In this document: positions 43,942 through 52,802 of the stretch, one piece after another | Numbering within the stretch: the first letter of the stretch is position 1 | How the letters are laid out: every line of letters begins with the position of its first letter | NCBI RefSeq assembly: GCF_000718135.1 | Contig: NZ_JOEM01000003.1 | Coordinates: 1 to 64,000, forward strand | Reading direction: 5' to 3' | Length of the DNA stretch: 64,000 nt | From: Streptomyces cyaneofuscatus | GTDB taxonomy: Bacteria > Actinomycetota > Actinomycetes > Streptomycetales > Streptomycetaceae | Program-made: the position numbers and the translations under genes | The notes under the pieces: generated by a model | The model's database searches: none | What the model saw: only the letters and a program-made list of their open reading frames with translations | Told to the model about the DNA's origin: nothing

Positions 43942-45504
43942 GTGCACGCAACACGTCGCAGAGCCATGGCAGTTGTGGCCGCCACCGCTCTGGCCACGCC
44001 GCTCCTCCTGGGCGCAGCCCCGAGCCACGGGCCTTCGCACGGGTCAGGCCACTCGAAGGGCGCCTCGAAGGAGGCGGTCAAGCTGTCCCGGGAGCTGGTG
44101 AAGAACGCGTCCGCACGGGACGCCTACCGCCACCTCCAGCAGTTCCAGGCGATAGCCGACTCGGCCGACGGTCACCGCGCGGCGGGATCGCTCGGCCACG
44201 ACGCCTCGGCGGCGTACGTCTACCGGCAGCTCCAGCGCTCCGGGTACCAGGTCTCCTACCAGACCTTCCGTTTCCCCTACACGGAGACGCTGGCCGAAAA
44301 GCTCGCCGTGGTGTCGCCGACGCCCCGCGACGTGACGATCAAGGCGATGACGTACACCCCGTCGACCAGGGTCGGCGGTCTGACGGCCGGACTGGTCAAC
44401 GTGCCCGTCGACGACACCTCCGGCTGCGAGGCGTCCGACTACGCCTCCGCGAACTTCACCGGCAAGATCGCCCTGATCAAGCGCGGCGGCTGCCCCTTCG
44501 CCGACAAGCAGGCGGCGGCTGCTGAGGCCGGTGCGGCCGGCGCGGTCATCTACAACAACACCGAGGGCCTCCTCTCCGGCACGCTCGGCGAGGTCGGGGC
44601 GGGCAGGATCCCGACCGGCGGGGTCAGCCAGGAGGAGGGCGAGCAGCTCGTCGCCGACCTGGCCGGCGGCGAGGTGACGGTCTCCTTCGAGGTCCGCCAG
44701 CTCCAGGAGGAGCGCACCACCCGCAACGTCATCGCGGAGACGCGCGGCGGCAAGGCGGCGAACACCGTGGTGCTCGGCGCCCACCTCGACTCCGTCACCG
44801 AGGGCCCCGGCATCAACGACAACGGCTCGGGCTCGGCCGGACTGCTCGAAGTGGCCCAGGAGCTGGCCAAGTCGAAGAGCAAGCCCGCCAACAAGGTCCG
44901 GTTCGCCTGGTGGTCGGCCGAGGAGAACGGCCTGCTCGGCTCGGAGGCGTACGTCGCCGGGCTCTCCGAGAAGCAGCGCCAGCAGATCAAGCTCTACCTG
45001 AACTTCGACATGATCGCCTCGCCCAACGGCGTCCAGTTCGTCTACGACGGCGACGACTCCGACGGCGTCGGCGCGGGCCCCGGCCCGGAGGGCTCGGCCC
45101 AGCTGGAGCGGGACATCAACAAGTTCCTGGACAGCAAGGGCAAGAAGCACGAGGGCACGGACTTCACCGGCCGCTCGGACTACGGCCCGTTCATCGAGGT
45201 GGGCATCCCCTCCGGCGGTACGTTCACGGGCGCCGAGGGCATCAAGACGGCGGCCCAGGCCCGGACCTACGGCGGCCAGGCGGACGTCGCGTACGACCCG
45301 TGCTACCACGCGGCCTGCGACGACCTGAGCAACATCAGCATGCGCCACTTCGACGTCAACATCGACGTGATCGCCAACGCGGTGGGCACGTACGCCCACG
45401 ACCTGCGCTCGCTGACCCGCCCGGTCAAGCCGGTCCCGAGCACCGGCACGCCGGGCAGCGGCGGCGGCCTGCACGACGGCCAAGGCCACGAGGTCACGGA
45501 GTAG
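43942..45504 (+). CDS. Secreted M28 zinc aminopeptidase with PA domain
   Basis: 520 residues from GTG 43942 (GGAAGGA upstream). A signal peptide with hydrophobic core AVVAATALATPLLLGA leads to export. A protease-associated domain is at about 150-260 (GKIALIKRGGCPFADKQAAA, AGAVIYNNTEG). The peptidase core carries the two-zinc ligands and catalytic acid: GAHLDSV, NDNGSGSAGLLE, WWSAEENGLLGSEA, NFDMIAS and YHAACDD. It resembles the Streptomyces griseus aminopeptidase, extended by the PA domain. Confidence 0.95.
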   Translation: MHATRRRAMAVVAATALATPLLLGAAPSHGPSHGSGHSKGASKEAVKLSRELVKNASARDAYRHLQQFQAIADSADGHRAAGSLGHDASAAYVYRQLQRSGYQVSYQTFRFPYTETLAEKLAVVSPTPRDVTIKAMTYTPSTRVGGLTAGLVNVPVDDTSGCEASDYASANFTGKIALIKRGGCPFADKQAAAAEAGAAGAVIYNNTEGLLSGTLGEVGAGRIPTGGVSQEEGEQLVADLAGGEVTVSFEVRQLQEERTTRNVIAETRGGKAANTVVLGAHLDSVTEGPGINDNGSGSAGLLEVAQELAKSKSKPANKVRFAWWSAEENGLLGSEAYVAGLSEKQRQQIKLYLNFDMIASPNGVQFVYDGDDSDGVGAGPGPEGSAQLERDINKFLDSKGKKHEGTDFTGRSDYGPFIEVGIPSGGTFTGAEGIKTAAQARTYGGQADVAYDPCYHAACDDLSNISMRHFDVNIDVIANAVGTYAHDLRSLTRPVKPVPSTGTPGSGGGLHDGQGHEVTE

Positions 45505-45530
45505 GCCTACGTCACGGAGCAGGACACAAC

Positions 45531-45564
45531 ACGGCCCCGCAGGAGCATTCTCCTGCGGGGCCGT
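45531..45564 (+). terminator. Strong intrinsic terminator hairpin
   Basis: A 15-bp perfect stem (ACGGCCCCGCAGGAG and its complement) with a CATT loop. It ends the aminopeptidase gene and may serve the convergent csbD-like gene too. Confidence 0.88.
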
Positions 45565-45591
45565 CGTGCCGTCGTGGTCCAGGACCGGACC

Positions 45592-45765
45592 TCAGTCGGT
45601 GAGAGCGTCCTTGACCTTCTCCTTGGCCTGGCGGATGTCGCCCTTGGCCTGATCCGCCCGGCCCTCGGCCGTCAGACGCTCGTTGCCCACGGCCCGCCCA
45701 GCCGCTTCCTTGACCTTGCCCTTGGCCTGCTCGGTCTTGGCCTGGGCCTTCTCATCGGCAGCCAT
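45592..45765 (-). CDS. CsbD-family stress protein
   Basis: 57 residues from ATG 45765. It is Ala/Lys/Glu-rich and helical with the CsbD pattern (KTEQAKGKVKEAAGRAVGNE, then GRADQAKGDIRQAKEKV). CsbD proteins are small general-stress proteins of unknown mechanism. A longer frame upstream has no ribosome-binding site. Confidence 0.9.
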   Translation of the reverse strand: MAADEKAQAKTEQAKGKVKEAAGRAVGNERLTAEGRADQAKGDIRQAKEKVKDALTD

Positions 45766-45900
45766 GTCACTCACACCCTGATCGCTCGGCAATGTCTCTC
45801 CCCCCGCCTGACCCGCTCCATCCGGTTCAAACACACCGGAGCCCGTCACGCCACGGAACCGTGAGCGGTGGACATCGCTTCGACAGGTCACAGGAACAGG

Positions 45901-46245
45901 TCACAGACCGGTGATGTCCCGCGCCCTCTTCAGTGCGGAGCCGAGCTTGTCCACAGCCGCACCCTGCCGCTTCGCGCGCTCCGCGACGTCTGCCGGCACC
46001 AACCGCTCGGCGGTCCGCACGGCGTGGGCGTCCGGGTCTCCGTAGGCGGTCTGCGGGCTCTCTCCCGTATCCGCGCAGTGCGTCGTGACCTCCTTGACCG
46101 CCTGGAGCACCACGGCCCGGTCCACACCCGGCTGCATGGCCAGCCGTACCTGGAAGCGCGCCATCCACTTCTCGCGGGCCTTCTCCTCCGCCGCTTCCGC
46201 CGTCCGGTCCTTCCTTGCCACGCGCCCTCCCGGGATGGTCGACAC
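45901..46245 (-). CDS. Small helical hypothetical protein
   Basis: 114 residues from ATG 46245. It has a basic N-terminus, then charged helices (AEAAEEKAREKWMARFQVRL, VDRAVVLQAVKEVTTHC). No family identified. It is on the same strand as the csbD-like gene but about 135 bp from it, so linkage is uncertain. Confidence 0.65.
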   Translation of the reverse strand: MSTIPGGRVARKDRTAEAAEEKAREKWMARFQVRLAMQPGVDRAVVLQAVKEVTTHCADTGESPQTAYGDPDAHAVRTAERLVPADVAERAKRQGAAVDKLGSALKRARDITGL

Positions 46246-46309
46246 AGCCGTACGTATGTCAGGAGGTCAGACGCCGGAGCAAGGGAAAAGGTTCACGGGC
46301 GGGAGGCCG

Positions 46310-46397
46310 ATGCCGGGGTGCCGGGGTGCCGGGATCCGCATACCGCCGGGCCGCCGGGCCGCCGCGATCCGCACACCGCCTACCGCCTACCGCCTAC
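46310..46397 (+). repeat. Runs of short tandem repeats
   Basis: Three different simple repeats follow one another in a 312-bp gene-free gap (46246-46557): ccggggtg three times, ccgccggg about three times, and accgcct about four times. The GATCCGCA-type octamer occurs twice between them. No gene or terminator is seen. Confidence 0.7.
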
Positions 46398-46557
46398 GAA
46401 CGTGGGACACCATCCCGCCCGCGGCGAGCGCACTCGTACGGGCAGCGAACCCCTGTCCCGGTATCCAGCGCTATGCGGCGCTCTACAACGTTTCGCAGGC
46501 CACCGCAGTGGGGTTCCCTGGCTGCGCCCGGCGCCCCTTGCCCGGTAGGCTTTCCGT

Positions 46558-46854
46558 GTGATCTTCAAGCGCATCGGAAATGGGAAGCCATACCCCGACC
46601 ACGGCCGGGAAAGCACCCGACAGTGGGCGGATGTCGCGCCGCGTCCGGTTCGCCTGGACCAGCTCGTGACCACCAAGGGCCAGCTGGACCTGGAGACCCT
46701 CCTCGCCGAGGACTCCACCTTCTACGGTGACCTCTTCGCCCACGTCGTGAAGTGGCAGGGCGACCTGTACCTCGAGGACGGGCTGCACCGGGCGGTCCGC
46801 GCCGCGCTCCAGCAGCGCCAGGTGCTGCACGCACGCGTCCTCGACCTGGGCTGA
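46558..46854 (+). CDS. Conserved small protein, possibly VapB/ParB-like
   Basis: 98 residues from GTG 46558. The sequence VRLDQLVTTKGQLDLETLL and VVKWQGDLYLEDGLHRAVRA resembles small Streptomyces proteins sometimes annotated as VapB-type antitoxins, and the second block recalls a ParB/Srx-like fold. No toxin gene accompanies it, so a toxin-antitoxin role is not supported. Confidence 0.75.
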   Translation: MIFKRIGNGKPYPDHGRESTRQWADVAPRPVRLDQLVTTKGQLDLETLLAEDSTFYGDLFAHVVKWQGDLYLEDGLHRAVRAALQQRQVLHARVLDLG

Positions 46855-47015
46855 CGCCGCCCCTCGCTCCCCGCGCGTCCGTTCGTATCACCCTCATAAC
46901 AGCCACCCGGCGGCCGCACGCGAATTCGGGCCTTTCGGGTGCTTTCGCGCTCATCCGGGTGCCATACGTTGATCATTTAGTACGCAGCATCACCGGGTCG
47001 CACTACGCTGCGTCC

Positions 47016-47669
47016 ATGAGCATGCTCACTCCCCCCGGCATGGGCGGAAAGTACCGCATCACGGGCGACACCTACCCCCGCATGCGCCGCCCCCGGCACC
47101 GCCGCAGGATCGTCCTCGCGGGCGTCTCGGCCGTGGTGGCCCTCGGCCTCGCCGGCTGGGGAACACTGCAGCTCATCGACGTCTTCACCGGCGGCGACAA
47201 GAGCGCGAGCGCCGCCGGCCACCAGCGGGACTGCCCCACGCCGAAGCCCGTGGCCCCGGCGAAGGCGCTCCCGAAGCCGGCCGCCATCAAGGTCAACGTC
47301 TACAACGCGACGACCACCAGCGGGCTGGCCAAGGCCGCCGCGGACGAGCTGAAGAAGCGCGGGTTCACCGTCGGTGAGGTGGGCAACGCCCCGAAGGCGT
47401 ACGACAAGAAGGTCCCCGGCCCCGGTGTGCTGCTCGGCGCCCCGACCGCGGCGGCCGGCGGCAGTTTCACCGTGCTGGGCACGCAGCTGCCGGGCACGGT
47501 GCAGAAGACCGACCAGCGCAAGACGGCGGAGGTCGATCTGATCCTCGGCGCGAAGTTCAAGGCGTTCAGCACCCCGGCGGAGGCCACGGCCGCCATGACG
47601 GCCCTCACGAAGCCCTCCCCGGCGCCGTCGGCATCCTGCGCGACGACCCCGTCGACGAAGAGCGGCTGA
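47016..47669 (+). CDS. Membrane-anchored LytR C-terminal-domain protein
   Basis: 217 residues from ATG 47016. A basic cytoplasmic leader (YPRMRRPRHRRR) precedes one membrane segment (IVLAGVSAVVALGLAGWGTL, about 29-55). The extracellular LytR_C domain follows (INVYNATTTSGLAKAAADEL-type start, FTVGEVGNAPKAY). The domain is found in cell-wall-associated proteins. The longer upstream frame is not needed. Confidence 0.88.
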   Translation: MSMLTPPGMGGKYRITGDTYPRMRRPRHRRRIVLAGVSAVVALGLAGWGTLQLIDVFTGGDKSASAAGHQRDCPTPKPVAPAKALPKPAAIKVNVYNATTTSGLAKAAADELKKRGFTVGEVGNAPKAYDKKVPGPGVLLGAPTAAAGGSFTVLGTQLPGTVQKTDQRKTAEVDLILGAKFKAFSTPAEATAAMTALTKPSPAPSASCATTPSTKSG

Positions 47670-47725
47670 AGAGCGGCTGAGGAGCGACTGAGGAGCGACT
47701 GAGGACGACGAAGAGCGGCTGAGCG
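47656..47725 (+). repeat. 11-bp tandem repeat at the end of the LytR_C gene
   Basis: Units gaagagcggct (three copies) and gaggagcgact (two copies) begin inside the last codons and run past the stop. Several units contain in-frame TGA, so the C-terminus could shift with repeat number. Confidence 0.7.
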
Positions 47726-47735
47726 ACTCACGCAC

Positions 47736-47772
47736 CGGTGCCCCTTCCGCAACGTACGCGGAAGGGGCACCG
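47736..47772. terminator. Bidirectional terminator between LytR_C gene and upp
   Basis: A 15-bp perfect stem (CGGTGCCCCTTCCGC and complement) with a 7-nt loop, between convergent genes. Confidence 0.87.
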
Positions 47773-47810
47773 TGCTGTTCTGCCGTCGGGCGGTCGGGCC
47801 GTCGGGGCAG

Positions 47811-48446
47811 CTACTCCGCCGTCCCGTACATCCGGTCACCGGCGTCGCCGAGGCCCGGCACGATGTAGCCGTGCTCGTTGAGCCGCTCGTCGACGGAGGC
47901 GGTGACGACGGTGACGGGGGTGCCCGCCAGCTCGCGCTCCATCACCTCGACGCCCTCGGGCGCCGCGAGGAGGACGACGGCGGTGACGTCGTCGGCGCCG
48001 CGCTTGATCAGCTCGCGGATGGCCGCGACGAGCGTGCCGCCGGTGGCCAGCATCGGGTCGAGAACGTAGACCTGGCGGCCGGAGAGGTCCTCGGGCATCC
48101 GGGTCGCGTACGTCTCCGCCTGGAGCGTCTCCTCGTTGCGGATCATGCCGAGGAAGCCCACTTCGGCGGTGGGCAGCAGCCGCACCATGCCGTCCAGCAT
48201 GCCGAGGCCGGCGCGCAGGATCGGGACGACGAGGGGCCGGGGGTGCGAGAGCTTGACGCCTGTCGTGGGCGTCACCGGGGTCTCGATGTCGACCTGCTCG
48301 GTACGCACATCCCGGGTGGCCTCGTAGGCGAGAAGGGTGACCAGCTCGTCGGCGAGGCGCCGGAAGGTCGGGGAGTCGGTGCGCTTGTCGCGCAGCGTGG
48401 TCAGTTTGTGCGCCACCAGCGGGTGGTCGACGACGTGGATCCGCAT
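47811..48446 (-). CDS. upp: Uracil phosphoribosyltransferase
   Basis: 211 residues, normal for Upp. It converts uracil and PRPP to UMP in pyrimidine salvage. Motifs: [19 protein letters not shown] and the PRPP-binding loop [16 protein letters not shown], with a C-terminal [12 protein letters not shown] that binds uracil. It is followed by the shared terminator. Confidence 0.97.
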   Translation of the reverse strand: MRIHVVDHPLVAHKLTTLRDKRTDSPTFRRLADELVTLLAYEATRDVRTEQVDIETPVTPTTGVKLSHPRPLVVPILRAGLGMLDGMVRLLPTAEVGFLGMIRNEETLQAETYATRMPEDLSGRQVYVLDPMLATGGTLVAAIRELIKRGADDVTAVVLLAAPEGVEVMERELAGTPVTVVTASVDERLNEHGYIVPGLGDAGDRMYGTAE

Positions 48447-48542
48447 GCGTCAACAGTAACCGCGCCTTCCGCCACTCTGCGCTGGCATCAACCACCTGTT
48501 CGGGGGGAAGGTGGGGGCATACGGACCCAGCGTTGGGGTGAT

Positions 48543-48800
48543 GTGTCGATGGCGGACGGGGAACAGCCGCGGAGCCCGGGCTCACGCGGAGTGAGCGACG
48601 CGCGCGACGCGCGCGAGCCGCAGGGCACGACGGGTGACGTCACGGACGCGCAGGAGAGTGACGCGGCCCGGCGCCGGCGCCGGGCGCAGTTCCTCCGTGA
48701 GCTCCACGAGGCCAAGCAGCTACGGGACCGGGTGCAGCCGCGGCGGGCCCGTGCGGCCCGTATGCGGCAACAGATGCGGATGCGTACGTTCCGCTGGTGA
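48543..48800 (+). CDS. Small basic conserved protein upstream of the tadA region
   Basis: 85 residues from GTG 48543 or 83 from ATG 48549. The N-terminal half is acidic and disordered. The C-terminal half is strongly basic and helical (ARRRRRAQFLRELHEAKQLR, then RARAARMRQQMRMRTFRW). The basic tail suggests RNA or DNA contact. No family name is known to me. Confidence 0.7.
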   Translation: MSMADGEQPRSPGSRGVSDARDAREPQGTTGDVTDAQESDAARRRRRAQFLRELHEAKQLRDRVQPRRARAARMRQQMRMRTFRW

Positions 48801-49041
48801 TGCCGGTGAAGCCCTCCCGTACCACCGGCGCACTCCCCCGCCGATCGGGTCACCGACCGGCCTCGTCAGGGAGACGCCCGACCAGGCACTCCTGGAACTG
48901 ATGGCCGACGCAACGGCCGAAGAGGTCTCGCTCGGCGCTTGTTTCTGCCACGATGCCGATTGGGCGGGGCTCAGAGCAGACGGACTTTCCCGTCTGCCCT
49001 CCCGTCGGACCGATTCACCTATGACCAGTGGGAGAGTCACG

Positions 49042-49650
49042 GTGTACTTCGCCGCACTGCTCGCGCGCACCGAAGACGGGTGGGAAGCGAGCGATACAGA
49101 GCTCGACGATGTGGAGACCCTGTCCGACCTGACGGATCTGGCCCAGGAGGCCTCGGTGGACGAGGACACGGTCCTGGTCTACATCGAGCAGGAGGACGCC
49201 TGGTTCGGCATCCTCCGGGTGGACGGTGAGGAGGACCCCCGTATCTACGTCTCGGACGCGTCCGCCGCCGCCCGCTCCTCGTACGGGGAGATCCTGCTCA
49301 CCGACGAACTGCTCGGCCGTGAACCAGGGGCCGAGGACGAGATCGCCGCGCTGGAGGAGCTCGTCGGCCTCGACGGCACGGAGGACGGCGAACCGGACGG
49401 TTCCGCTTCCTCATCCGCAACGACCACCGACCGGACCACCACCCGCGACGCGGATACGGACTCCGATCCCGATCCCGATTCCCACTCCGCCTCCGACTCC
49501 GACTCCGTGCCGGCGGGCCCGATCGGCGAGCTGGGCATCCTCGCCGACTTCGGGCTCTCGGAGAAGGACCTGCTGACGCTGCGAACCGACGCGCTGACGG
49601 AGATCGCCGACGCGCTGGGAGCGGCCGATGTCCTGGAGGCGGTGCGGTAG
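49042..49650 (+). CDS. tRNA-adenosine-deaminase-associated protein
   Basis: 202 residues from GTG 49042, chosen because GGGAGAG precedes it; ATG 49021 in frame would add seven residues. The start YFAALLARTEDGWEASDTEL and the acidic character match the actinobacterial family that regularly sits next to tadA (TIGR03941-like). A central linker of Asp/Ser/Pro repeats is followed by a conserved helical end (LGILADFGLSEKDLLTL). Function unknown. Confidence 0.88.
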   Translation: MYFAALLARTEDGWEASDTELDDVETLSDLTDLAQEASVDEDTVLVYIEQEDAWFGILRVDGEEDPRIYVSDASAAARSSYGEILLTDELLGREPGAEDEIAALEELVGLDGTEDGEPDGSASSSATTTDRTTTRDADTDSDPDPDSHSASDSDSVPAGPIGELGILADFGLSEKDLLTLRTDALTEIADALGAADVLEAVR

Positions 49651-49712
49651 GGGGTCGGGCGGCCCTGATCGCCGGACGCTCTCCCGCCCCTCCTGTCCGT
49701 TAGGGTCCGCGG

Positions 49713-50225
49713 GTGACCGCAAGCCCGCCGAACCCTTCCTCCTCCCCCTCCCCCCGGCCCGCCTCGGACCCCGTACGCGATCCGTGGCAGGCCCCGATGC
49801 GCCGCGCCCTGGCCGAGGCCGAGCGGGCGGCGTCGGCCGGTGACGTACCGGTCGGTGCCGTCGTGCTCGGCCCCGACGGCACCGAGCTGGCAGCCGCCCA
49901 CAACGAGCGCGAGGCCACCGGCGACCCGACCGCGCACGCCGAGATCCTGGCCCTGCGCCGGGCGGCCGAGGCCGTGGGCGAGTGGCGCCTGACCGACTGC
50001 ACGCTGGTGGTCACCCTGGAGCCCTGCACGATGTGCGCGGGCGCCCTGGTCCAGTCCCGGGTGGCCCGGGTCGTCTACGGAGCCCGCGACGAGAAGGCAG
50101 GCGCGGCCGGTTCCCTCTGGGACGTGATCCGCGACCGCCGCCTGAACCACCGCCCGGAGGTCATCGCGGGCGTCCTGGAGGACGACTGCGCGACCCGGCT
50201 GACGGCCTTCTTCCGCATGCTCTGA
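49713..50225 (+). CDS. tadA: tRNA-specific adenosine deaminase TadA
   Basis: 170 residues from GTG 49713. It deaminates A34 of tRNA-Arg(ACG) to inosine. Zinc and catalytic residues are visible in HAEILALRRAAE (His, catalytic Glu) and EPCTMCAGAL (PCxxC). RVVYGARDEKAGAAGS matches the tRNA-binding part. The first 20 residues are a variable Pro/Ser extension. Confidence 0.95.
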   Translation: MTASPPNPSSSPSPRPASDPVRDPWQAPMRRALAEAERAASAGDVPVGAVVLGPDGTELAAAHNEREATGDPTAHAEILALRRAAEAVGEWRLTDCTLVVTLEPCTMCAGALVQSRVARVVYGARDEKAGAAGSLWDVIRDRRLNHRPEVIAGVLEDDCATRLTAFFRML

Positions 50226-50292
50226 CCGGGCACGGCCCCGCCCCCGAGAACCGATTTCTGTGCACGCCCCGGGATGGTCTAAGCTCTCTCTC

Positions 50293-50380
50293 GGTAGCGT
50301 GTCCGAGCGGCCGAAGGAGCTCGCCTCGAAAGCGAGTGTGGCGTAACCCGTCACCGTGGGTTCAAATCCCACCGCTACCG
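50293..50380 (+). tRNA. tRNA-Ser (anticodon CGA)
   Basis: Acceptor GGTAGCG pairs with CGCTACC, discriminator G; CCA is not encoded. Anticodon arm CTCGC-CTCGAAA-GCGAG gives CGA. A long variable arm and the T-arm GTTCAAATC are present. Confidence 0.97.
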
Positions 50381-50386
50381 CTTCTG

Positions 50387-50425
50387 ACGCCCCCTTGATC
50401 CGCGGAAACGCGATCAAGGGGGCGT
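50387..50425 (+). terminator. Terminator after tRNA-Ser(CGA)
   Basis: A 14-bp perfect stem (ACGCCCCCTTGATC and complement) begins 7 bases after the tRNA and is followed by TCTGCGTT. Confidence 0.88.
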
Positions 50426-50468
50426 TCTGCGTTGACGGCGCCGAGGGCGCTCGGAGACGGTTCACCAC

Positions 50469-50558
50469 GTGACGACGACCCACGCAACCTTGCCCCTGAA
50501 GTTCGCCGTGCGGCGCAACCGGGGCGACCCTGTGCGGATCATCGCGAGCATCAAGTGA
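50469..50558 (+). CDS. Possible 29-residue ORF between two terminators
   Basis: GTG 50469 to TGA 50558 encodes TTTHATLPLKFAVRRNRG and a short hydrophobic end. GGAGA lies about 12 bases upstream. A terminator-like hairpin starts 8 bp after the stop, and another ends 44 bp before the start. Low confidence. Confidence 0.25.
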   Translation: MTTTHATLPLKFAVRRNRGDPVRIIASIK

Positions 50559-50565
50559 GGTAGGT

Positions 50566-50604
50566 CGGGGGAAGCGGCGTCGGGGGGACAGGCCGCTTCC
50601 CCCG
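50566..50604 (+). terminator. Terminator-like hairpin
   Basis: A 13-bp stem (CGGGGGAAGCGGC and complement) with a 13-nt loop. The rest of the 300-bp gap to 50909 holds a second hairpin near 50683-50711 and no gene I can support. Confidence 0.7.
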
Positions 50605-50909
50605 GTGGGAACAGGGCCTCCGGGGCAGCCGTCGCGGTCAGGGGGAAGTCGCGCGGCGGTGGCCCCGTGGTGTGGGCCTGTTCCGGCCCTCCGGTTCCTG
50701 CCAGGGCCGGAGGGCTCGCGTCCATCCTGCCGGGGTGCAGAAGCCGTACGGGTGGGCAAAAGGCCTCGATGGGCAGGGCCTAGGTCCCTAAAAGGCGCAT
50801 CAGTGATCGAGAGCGGCCCCTGGATACGGCCATACGTGCGGATACAATCTGCCGATCGCACGCCAGGTCGCACGCGGCGTGAAGCGGGGTCTACGGGGAG
50901 GCAAGGGCA

Positions 50910-51074
50910 GTGGCGCAAGCGAAGAAGATCGCGCTCTACATAGTGGTGGTCTTCGTGCTGTACTCGATCATCACCATCCCGGAACGGTCCACCGAGCTCG
51001 TAGGGGTGGCGTTCGAAGCCGTCTCCACCGCCGCTCATAGCGTCGGCGACTTCATGACCGAACTGGTGAACTAG
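50910..51074 (+). CDS. 54-residue single-pass membrane protein
   Basis: GTG 50910 with GGGGAGG upstream. A basic start (AQAKK) is followed by the membrane segment IALYIVVVFVLYSIITI, then a short helical extracytoplasmic part (VGVAFEAVSTAAHSVGDFM). It is 19 bp before the Dabb gene and probably co-transcribed with it. Function unknown. Confidence 0.72.
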   Translation: MAQAKKIALYIVVVFVLYSIITIPERSTELVGVAFEAVSTAAHSVGDFMTELVN

Positions 51075-51093
51075 CGAAACAGTAGGGGTATCG

Positions 51094-51387
51094 ATGATCC
51101 GCCACCTGGTCCTGTTCAAGCTCAACGAAGGCGTCGAGCGGGACGATCCGCGCGTCGTCGCCGGGGACCGCGCCTTCCGGGAGCTGGAGGGGCAGGTTCC
51201 GGAGCTGGAGTTCTGGGAGTGCGCCTGGAACATCACCGACCGGCCGATCGCGTACGACTACGCCATCAACTCCGCCGTCGCCGACGAGGCCGCCCTCAAG
51301 CGCTACATCGAGCACCCGGCCCACCAGGCCGCCGCCGGCCAGTGGCGCGAATTCGCCACTTGGGTGATCGCGGACTACCCCTTCTGA
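51094..51387 (+). CDS. Dabb (stress-responsive A/B barrel) family protein
   Basis: 97 residues from ATG 51094. The Dabb start MIRHLVLFKLNEGVE, the middle DYAINSAVADEAALKRYIEH and the end YPF are typical of dimeric ferredoxin-like barrel proteins. No activity can be assigned. Confidence 0.92.
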   Translation: MIRHLVLFKLNEGVERDDPRVVAGDRAFRELEGQVPELEFWECAWNITDRPIAYDYAINSAVADEAALKRYIEHPAHQAAAGQWREFATWVIADYPF

Positions 51388-51458
51388 CCCTCTTCCGGTC
51401 CTCTTCTGATCCGCCCCTGGGCCTTCCCGTGTGCAGATGTCGGACCCGTTCCGGCCTA

Positions 51459-51484
51459 CCCCTCGCCGTTCAGGCGAGGGGTTT
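51459..51484 (+). terminator. Intrinsic terminator after the Dabb gene
   Basis: A 9-bp stem CCCCTCGCC / GGCGAGGGG with loop GTTCA, followed by TTTCTTCG. Confidence 0.87.
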
Positions 51485-51620
51485 CTTCGTGCTGTTTAAA
51501 CCTTTATGACCTCAACACGGCACTTTGCGGTGCTTGCACACAGTGGACATGTCTTGTGATGCTATGACCGCTTTTGACGGATGAGTTGACCGTAGTTGAC
51601 CGCGAAGGGGTGGCGTCACC

Positions 51621-52568
51621 GTGCCGGCCAGTACAGCGCCTCAAGTGCCTCCCCAGTCCGTCCAGCCGTCCCCAGCCGTCTCGCAGAGCGCCTCCCTGGG
51701 TGCCACCCAGGCGGCCCCCCAAGGCGGCACCCAGGGCGTCCAGGCCGCTCCTGCCGACGAGATCCAGACCGAGACCCCCGACCCCACCACCCCGCCCGCC
51801 AGAACCCGCGGGGCGGACACCAGGGCCCTCACCCAGGTCCTCTTCGGGCAGCTCAAGAACCTGGAGCCCGGCACCCCGGAACACGGCCGCGTCCGGGCCG
51901 CCCTCATCGAGGCGAACCTTCCGCTCGTCCGGTACGCCGCCGCCCGCTTCCGCAGCCGCAACGAGCCGATGGAGGACGTCGTCCAGGTCGGCACCATCGG
52001 CCTGATCAACGCGATCGACCGTTTCGACCCGGAACGCGGCGTCCAGTTCCCCACCTTCGCGATGCCCACCGTCGTCGGCGAGATCAAGCGCTACTTCCGC
52101 GACAACGTCCGCACCGTCCACGTCCCCCGCCGGCTGCACGAGCTCTGGGTCCAGGTCACCGGCGCCACCGAGGACCTGACGACCGCTCACGGGCGCTCCC
52201 CCACCACCGCCGAGATCGCCGAGCGGCTGAAGATCTCCGAGGACGAGGTGCTCGCCTGCATCGAGGCCGGGCGCTCGTACCACGCGACCTCCCTGGAGGC
52301 CGCCCAGGAGGGCGACGGTCTGCCCGGGCTGCTCGACCGGCTCGGTTACGAGGACCCCGCGCTCGCCGGAGTCGAGCACCGCGACCTCGTACGCCACCTC
52401 CTCGTCCAGCTCCCCGAGCGCGAGCAGCGCATCCTCCTCCTGCGCTACTACAGCAACTTGACCCAGTCTCAGATCAGCGCCGAACTAGGCGTCTCGCAGA
52501 TGCATGTGTCAAGGCTTCTGGCCAGAAGTTTCGCCCGACTGAGGTCCGCAAACAGGATCGAGGCGTAA
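51621..52568 (+). CDS. sigF: SigB/F/G-type sigma factor, sigF-like
   Basis: 315 residues from GTG 51621. A Gln/Pro/Ala-rich N-terminal extension of about 70 residues is typical of Streptomyces SigF. Region 2: [20 protein letters not shown], then [20 protein letters not shown]. Region 3: [20 protein letters not shown]. Region 4: [20 protein letters not shown], then [16 protein letters not shown]. Sigma-F acts late in spore maturation in S. coelicolor. The symbol is based on the paired sigF-sigN arrangement and N-terminus. Confidence 0.9.
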   Translation: MPASTAPQVPPQSVQPSPAVSQSASLGATQAAPQGGTQGVQAAPADEIQTETPDPTTPPARTRGADTRALTQVLFGQLKNLEPGTPEHGRVRAALIEANLPLVRYAAARFRSRNEPMEDVVQVGTIGLINAIDRFDPERGVQFPTFAMPTVVGEIKRYFRDNVRTVHVPRRLHELWVQVTGATEDLTTAHGRSPTTAEIAERLKISEDEVLACIEAGRSYHATSLEAAQEGDGLPGLLDRLGYEDPALAGVEHRDLVRHLLVQLPEREQRILLLRYYSNLTQSQISAELGVSQMHVSRLLARSFARLRSANRIEA

Positions 52569-52656
52569 CCGGAACGGGTAGACCCTCCAGAGACCGGTTC
52601 TGACGGCATAAAAGCCCTACACCCCCTGTTTCCAGGGCGAATTCAGCGCTGACTTG

Positions 52657-52692
52657 TCGACATGTCACTACAGCGTGTTGCCGACATGTGAC
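52657..52692. promoter_or_regulatory. Two GACATGT boxes upstream of the sigN-like gene
   Basis: tcgacatgtcac (52657-52668) and ccgacatgtgac (52681-52692) are direct repeats 24 bp apart, start to start. The palindrome gacatgtc also occurs at 51546-51553 upstream of sigF. A shared regulator site is possible. Confidence 0.45.
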
Positions 52693-52802
52693 ATTCTGCT
52701 CGAAGCGCGTTTGCCGCAGCCCCGCCTCCGGTATTCAGGTGGAGGCTGCGTTCCTCCGATGGTCGCGGCCACCGCGACCGTCCGCGACCTCAAGGGGGTG
52801 GC

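Noticed and set aside
46310..46397. CRISPR-like repeat array
   Set aside because: The units are 7-8 bp simple repeats without spacers, and there are no cas genes in the window.
46558..46854. VapBC toxin-antitoxin pair
   Set aside because: Only a VapB-like annotation is plausible; no PIN-domain toxin lies on either side.
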